Shown: piece after piece, positions 61,741 to 64,000 of the stretch
Layout of the letters: each line of letters begins with the position of its first letter
Numbering within the stretch: position 1 is the stretch's first letter
Origin: CAYJAY01 sp964370715
Lineage (GTDB): Bacteria > Bacillota > Clostridia > Oscillospirales > Ruminococcaceae
Assembly (NCBI GenBank): GCA_964370715.1
Contig: CAYJKJ010000001.1
Coordinates: 124,001 to 188,000 of the forward strand
Length of the DNA: 64,000 nt
Direction of reading: 5' to 3'
The notes under the pieces: model-generated
Told to the model about the DNA's origin: nothing
The model's database searches: none
The model's input: only the letters and a program-made list of their open reading frames with translations
Program-made: the position numbers and the translations under genes

Positions 61741-61764
61741 GGCTACAACTACCTCCAAATAAAT

Positions 61765-61789
61765 TTGCCATGTGGCTTTGCCACGGCAA
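61765..61789 (-). repeat. Fragment of the modular hairpin repeat (copy D) in the gltB leader
   Basis: On the minus strand TTGCC-GTGGC-AAA-GCCAC-AT-GGCAA, matching the GTGGC/GCCAC hairpin module of copies A and C including the AT bulge. It lies in the gltB 5' leader, ending 24 bases before the start codon. Confidence 0.7.
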
Positions 61790-61806
61790 TTATAATCTAA
61801 ATATAA

Positions 61807-61860
61807 AATGGGGTCGCATATAAAAACATCCACACTGAATGTCTTATATGCGACCCCATT
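61807..61860 (-). other. Large hairpin in the gltB leader, possible attenuator
   Basis: A 17-bp perfect stem, AATGGGGTCGCATATAA (61807-61823) with TTATATGCGACCCCATT (61844-61860), plus inner ACAT/ATGT. It is transcribed from the promoter at 61885-61913. On the minus strand it is followed by TTTATATTT, so it could act as a leaky terminator or a protein-binding site. Confidence 0.65.
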
Positions 61861-61884
61861 GTCGCTAATATTAGATTTGAAACT

Positions 61885-61913
61885 ATTATACCACAGTTTA
61901 TTTTACACTTCAA
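61885..61913 (-). promoter_or_regulatory. Promoter of gltB-gltD
   Basis: Minus strand TTGAAG (61908-61913), 17-base spacer and TATAAT (61885-61890). The leader would be about 140 bases and carries two hairpins. Confidence 0.7.
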
Positions 61914-61948
61914 TACTTTAAAGCGTTTTTGTGTTTTGTCATAAAAAA

Positions 61949-61985
61949 TGTGCGATAGAAGAAAAAAAGTTTCAACTATCGCACA
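61949..61985 (-). terminator. Terminator after the amt-PII gene
   Basis: TGTGCGATAG (61949-61958) pairs with CTATCGCACA (61976-61985); on the minus strand it is followed by TTTTTTATG. It separates the transporter gene from gltB. Confidence 0.85.
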
Positions 61986-62001
61986 ACAAAAATATTATAT
62001 T

Positions 62002-63666
62002 TTATTGATTATCCTGTAGAGCTTCATAATCAGTTTCACCGGTGCTTATCTTAATAACGCTGTCGATATCATAAACAAATATCTTTCCGTCACCAATGTT
62101 GCCTGTGTAAAGGGCTTCTTTAATCGTTGTTATAATCGTGTCAAGCGGTATTTTTGCAATGACGATTTCGACCTTAACTTTTGGTCTAAGCGAAGTTTCA
62201 ACCAAAACGCCCCTATACATATTGCCCTTTTGCATACCATAACCCAAAACGTTTGTGACGGTCATTCCGGTTATTCCAACGTTATCTAGGGCTGTTTTTA
62301 GTTGTTCAAATTTAGATTGATTTAAAACAACTACAACCTTTTTCATAACATAATCAGAAGTTGATTGATCGACAACCGGAATAGCTTTTGCAATCTCAGC
62401 AACTTCCGGCGATTGTTCAGGTTGTGATTTAAAGTTGGTTCCCATCGGAACATGAACAAAGTCGGCATAAGAATTTACTAGCCCATGTTCTTCGATATCG
62501 AGACCCGCTATCTCTTCTTGTTTTGTAACCCTTAAGCCAACGGTGTATTTAATTCCAAGGAACACCGCAGTCATCGTCACAGCAACCCACGCTATAACCG
62601 CTAACACTCCGATAGTTTGAACTGCAAGATAGTTTAATCCACCGCCATACAGCGCACCGCCTTCAAGAGCGAACACACCAACCAATATAGTTCCGACTGC
62701 GCCACACATTCCATGCACGCCAACTGCACCGACAGGGTCGTCTATCTTCAAAACCTTTTCGACAAACTCGATGCCAAACACCACCACGAATGCCGAGATA
62801 GCACCGATAAAAAACGCACCAACGGGGGAAACTTGGTCGCACCCCGCTGTTATTGCAACAAGCCCGGCGAGCGCTCCATTAAGCGTCATCGAAACGTCGG
62901 GTTTTTTATATCTAATCCACGTTATAACCATAACGAGAGCGGCGGCAGCAGCCGCTGCAATATTTGTTGTAACAAAGATGTTTGATGCTGTTTCTATCGA
63001 ACCGTCGGTCATCGAGACGGTTGAACCGCCGTTGAAACCAAACCAACAGAACCAAAGGATGAAAACCCCCAAAGCGCCAAGCGTTAGGCTATGCCCCGGA
63101 ATGGCTTTTGCTTTTCCGCTTTTGGAATACTTCCCGATACGAGGTCCTAAGATCTTTGCGCCGATAATCGCCGCAACGCCGCCCACCATGTGAACCGCCG
63201 TTGAACCGGCGAAATCATGGAAACCGAGCTGTGAAAGCCAACCGCCGCCCCAAATCCAATGCCCCGAAATGGGATATACAAAAGCGCTCAAAGCAACGCT
63301 ATATATACAGTATGACGAAAATTTCGTTCTTTCCGCCATTGCACCCGAAACGATGGTTGCCGCCGTTGCGCAAAACACCGTTTGGAATATAACGAAAGCG
63401 GACGACGGAACGGAGCTGCTATAATCGCCTTGTATGAACAGATCAATTCCGCCAACAAAAGCGCCGTCTCCTGCGAACATAAGCCCAAAACCTATGAACC
63501 AAAAGAACAAAGAGCCTAGCGAAAAATCCATAAGATTTTTCATGATGATGTTACCTGCGTTTTTTGCACGGGTGAACCCCGTTTCAACCATTGCAAACCC
63601 TGCTTGCATAAAGAAAACAAGCGCCGCCGCAAGCAACGTCCATATTGTATCTACTGCTGAAAACAT
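62002..63666 (-). CDS. amt: Ammonium transporter fused to a P-II regulatory domain
   Basis: A 554-residue fusion. Residues 1 to about 405 form an Amt channel: AGFAMVETGFTRAKN at the start, FHDFAGSTAVHMVGG with the first pore His, and VGVHGMCGAVGTI with the second. After a linker of about 40 residues comes a complete P-II (GlnB/GlnK-like) domain, about 440-554, with VVVVLNQSKFEQLKTAL, PKVKVEIVIA and TGNIGDGKIFVYDID. The T-loop GYGMQKGNMYRGVLVETSLRPK lacks the usual uridylylated tyrosine. A fused sensor could gate the channel by 2-oxoglutarate/ATP without a separate GlnK. The ATG follows AAAGGAG. Confidence 0.93.
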   Translation of the reverse strand: MFSAVDTIWTLLAAALVFFMQAGFAMVETGFTRAKNAGNIIMKNLMDFSLGSLFFWFIGFGLMFAGDGAFVGGIDLFIQGDYSSSVPSSAFVIFQTVFCATAATIVSGAMAERTKFSSYCIYSVALSAFVYPISGHWIWGGGWLSQLGFHDFAGSTAVHMVGGVAAIIGAKILGPRIGKYSKSGKAKAIPGHSLTLGALGVFILWFCWFGFNGGSTVSMTDGSIETASNIFVTTNIAAAAAAALVMVITWIRYKKPDVSMTLNGALAGLVAITAGCDQVSPVGAFFIGAISAFVVVFGIEFVEKVLKIDDPVGAVGVHGMCGAVGTILVGVFALEGGALYGGGLNYLAVQTIGVLAVIAWVAVTMTAVFLGIKYTVGLRVTKQEEIAGLDIEEHGLVNSYADFVHVPMGTNFKSQPEQSPEVAEIAKAIPVVDQSTSDYVMKKVVVVLNQSKFEQLKTALDNVGITGMTVTNVLGYGMQKGNMYRGVLVETSLRPKVKVEIVIAKIPLDTIITTIKEALYTGNIGDGKIFVYDIDSVIKISTGETDYEALQDNQ

Positions 63667-63694
63667 AATTTAAAATCTCCTTTTTTGTTAAAAT

Positions 63695-63729
63695 AAAAAA
63701 GGTGTACTTGAAAAAAATCAAGCACACCC
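63695..63729 (-). terminator. Terminator after glnA
   Basis: GGTGT-A-CTTGA (63702-63712) pairs with TCAAG-C-ACACC (63719-63729), followed on the minus strand by TTTTTTATTTT. It separates glnA from the amt fusion gene. Confidence 0.88.
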
Positions 63730-63741
63730 CATTGTGTAACG

Positions 63742-64000
63742 TTAGTTGACGCTATAGAGCAGTTCTCCATAGGTCGGAAGACCCCAATGTCTTTTTGGTA
63801 TAATCGTTTCAAGCTCATCCACCATAAGCCGTGTTTCGGTCATCAGCGCAAAAACAGTGTTTCGATAGAACTTCGCAAGTTCAAGGCAATCTTCGATGCT
63901 CTTTGTTTTTATCAAAGCACTTTCAAGCTTCTCAACGTTTTGATAAATTTCTTTCGAAAGCCTTGAGCAGTTTTCAACCAACTTTTGTTCCAAACTGCTG
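63742..64000 (-). CDS. glnA: Glutamine synthetase type III, C-terminal part (partial)
   Basis: The last 85 or so residues of a gene that starts beyond the right edge. The frame is open to base 64000. The end, RLMVDELETIIPKRHWGLPTYGELLYSVN, given here in parts as RLMVDELETIIPKR and WGLPTYGELLYS, matches the C-terminus of type III (GlnN-like) glutamine synthetases, which are about 700 residues long. The preceding helix (NCSRLSKEIYQNVEKLESAL) also fits. The enzyme makes glutamine from glutamate and ammonium; its location next to amt and gltBD fits nitrogen assimilation. Confidence 0.8.
   Translation of the reverse strand, partial: SSLEQKLVENCSRLSKEIYQNVEKLESALIKTKSIEDCLELAKFYRNTVFALMTETRLMVDELETIIPKRHWGLPTYGELLYSVN

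Noticed and set aside
61741..61833. N-terminal extension of the gltB frame by 31 codons
   Set aside because: It covers the leader hairpins; GGAGGT before 61740 and the position of the catalytic Cys support the shorter form.

Overview
The window is low-GC DNA with short intergenic gaps, mostly strong Shine-Dalgarno sites and several near-consensus sigma-A promoters. The gene set points to an anaerobic member of the Clostridia (Firmicutes): ClpE with its zinc finger, an EcfA1/EcfA2/EcfT module, an EF-P/CD1247-like pair, DUF5711, a methionine-gamma-lyase-family gene, type III glutamine synthetase and a HgdC/BadF-type activase. I cannot place it more finely from sequence alone. I see no rRNA, tRNA, CRISPR array, phage module or transposase gene.

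Layout. 1-6573 (minus): five tandem paralogous multi-pass membrane proteins, probably DUF6056-like, running off the left edge behind one TTGACA-N17-TAAAAT promoter. 6711-9199 (plus): a three-gene ABC exporter. 9282-21249 (minus): twelve tightly packed, often overlapping genes in the order ruvC, ruvA, ruvB, glmM, an RlmI-type methyltransferase, ecfA1, ecfA2, ecfT, truA, a DUF5711-like gene, cvpA, clpE. 21337-26757 (plus): a large GT-C-like membrane protein, an EamA transporter and a membrane-anchored clostripain-type protease. 26813-37358 (minus): a methionine-gamma-lyase-like enzyme, murD, a SGNH hydrolase, a CD1247-like protein, efp, an M24 peptidase, a TIM-barrel protein, a PAS-GGDEF-GAF protein and a HxlR regulator. 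37488-40278 (plus): copA and copZ. 40350-51492 (minus): a SGNH/MBOAT O-acylation pair, glyA, thiT under a TPP riboswitch, nth, an EcsC-like gene and a split acyl-CoA-dehydratase-activase-type pair. 51909-55667 (plus): an amidohydrolase, a DUF819 transporter and a DapF-like racemase, then a broken XRE regulator. 55785-64000 (minus): a nitrogen-assimilation block, glnA (type III, partial), an amt-PII fusion, gltB and gltD.

How parts may work together. GS/GOGAT and the ammonium transporter form a coherent nitrogen pathway. ThiT at 44724-45350 is an S component that could use the EcfAA'T module at 14269-16792. The amidohydrolase, transporter and racemase may form a D-amino-acid or N-acyl-amino-acid salvage route (inference). 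The membrane paralogs, the GT-C-like protein and the MBOAT/SGNH pair suggest investment in cell-surface glycan modification (inference).

The most unusual non-coding signal is a modular repeat family made of many small hairpins. Three large copies (39690-40030, 44333-44625, and 46205-46416 inverted) and one fragment (61765-61789) are present. Stem changes between copies are compensatory, which points to selection on a folded structure. A second, about 50-nt leader repeat is shared by two unrelated genes (4945-4994 and 28067-28117).
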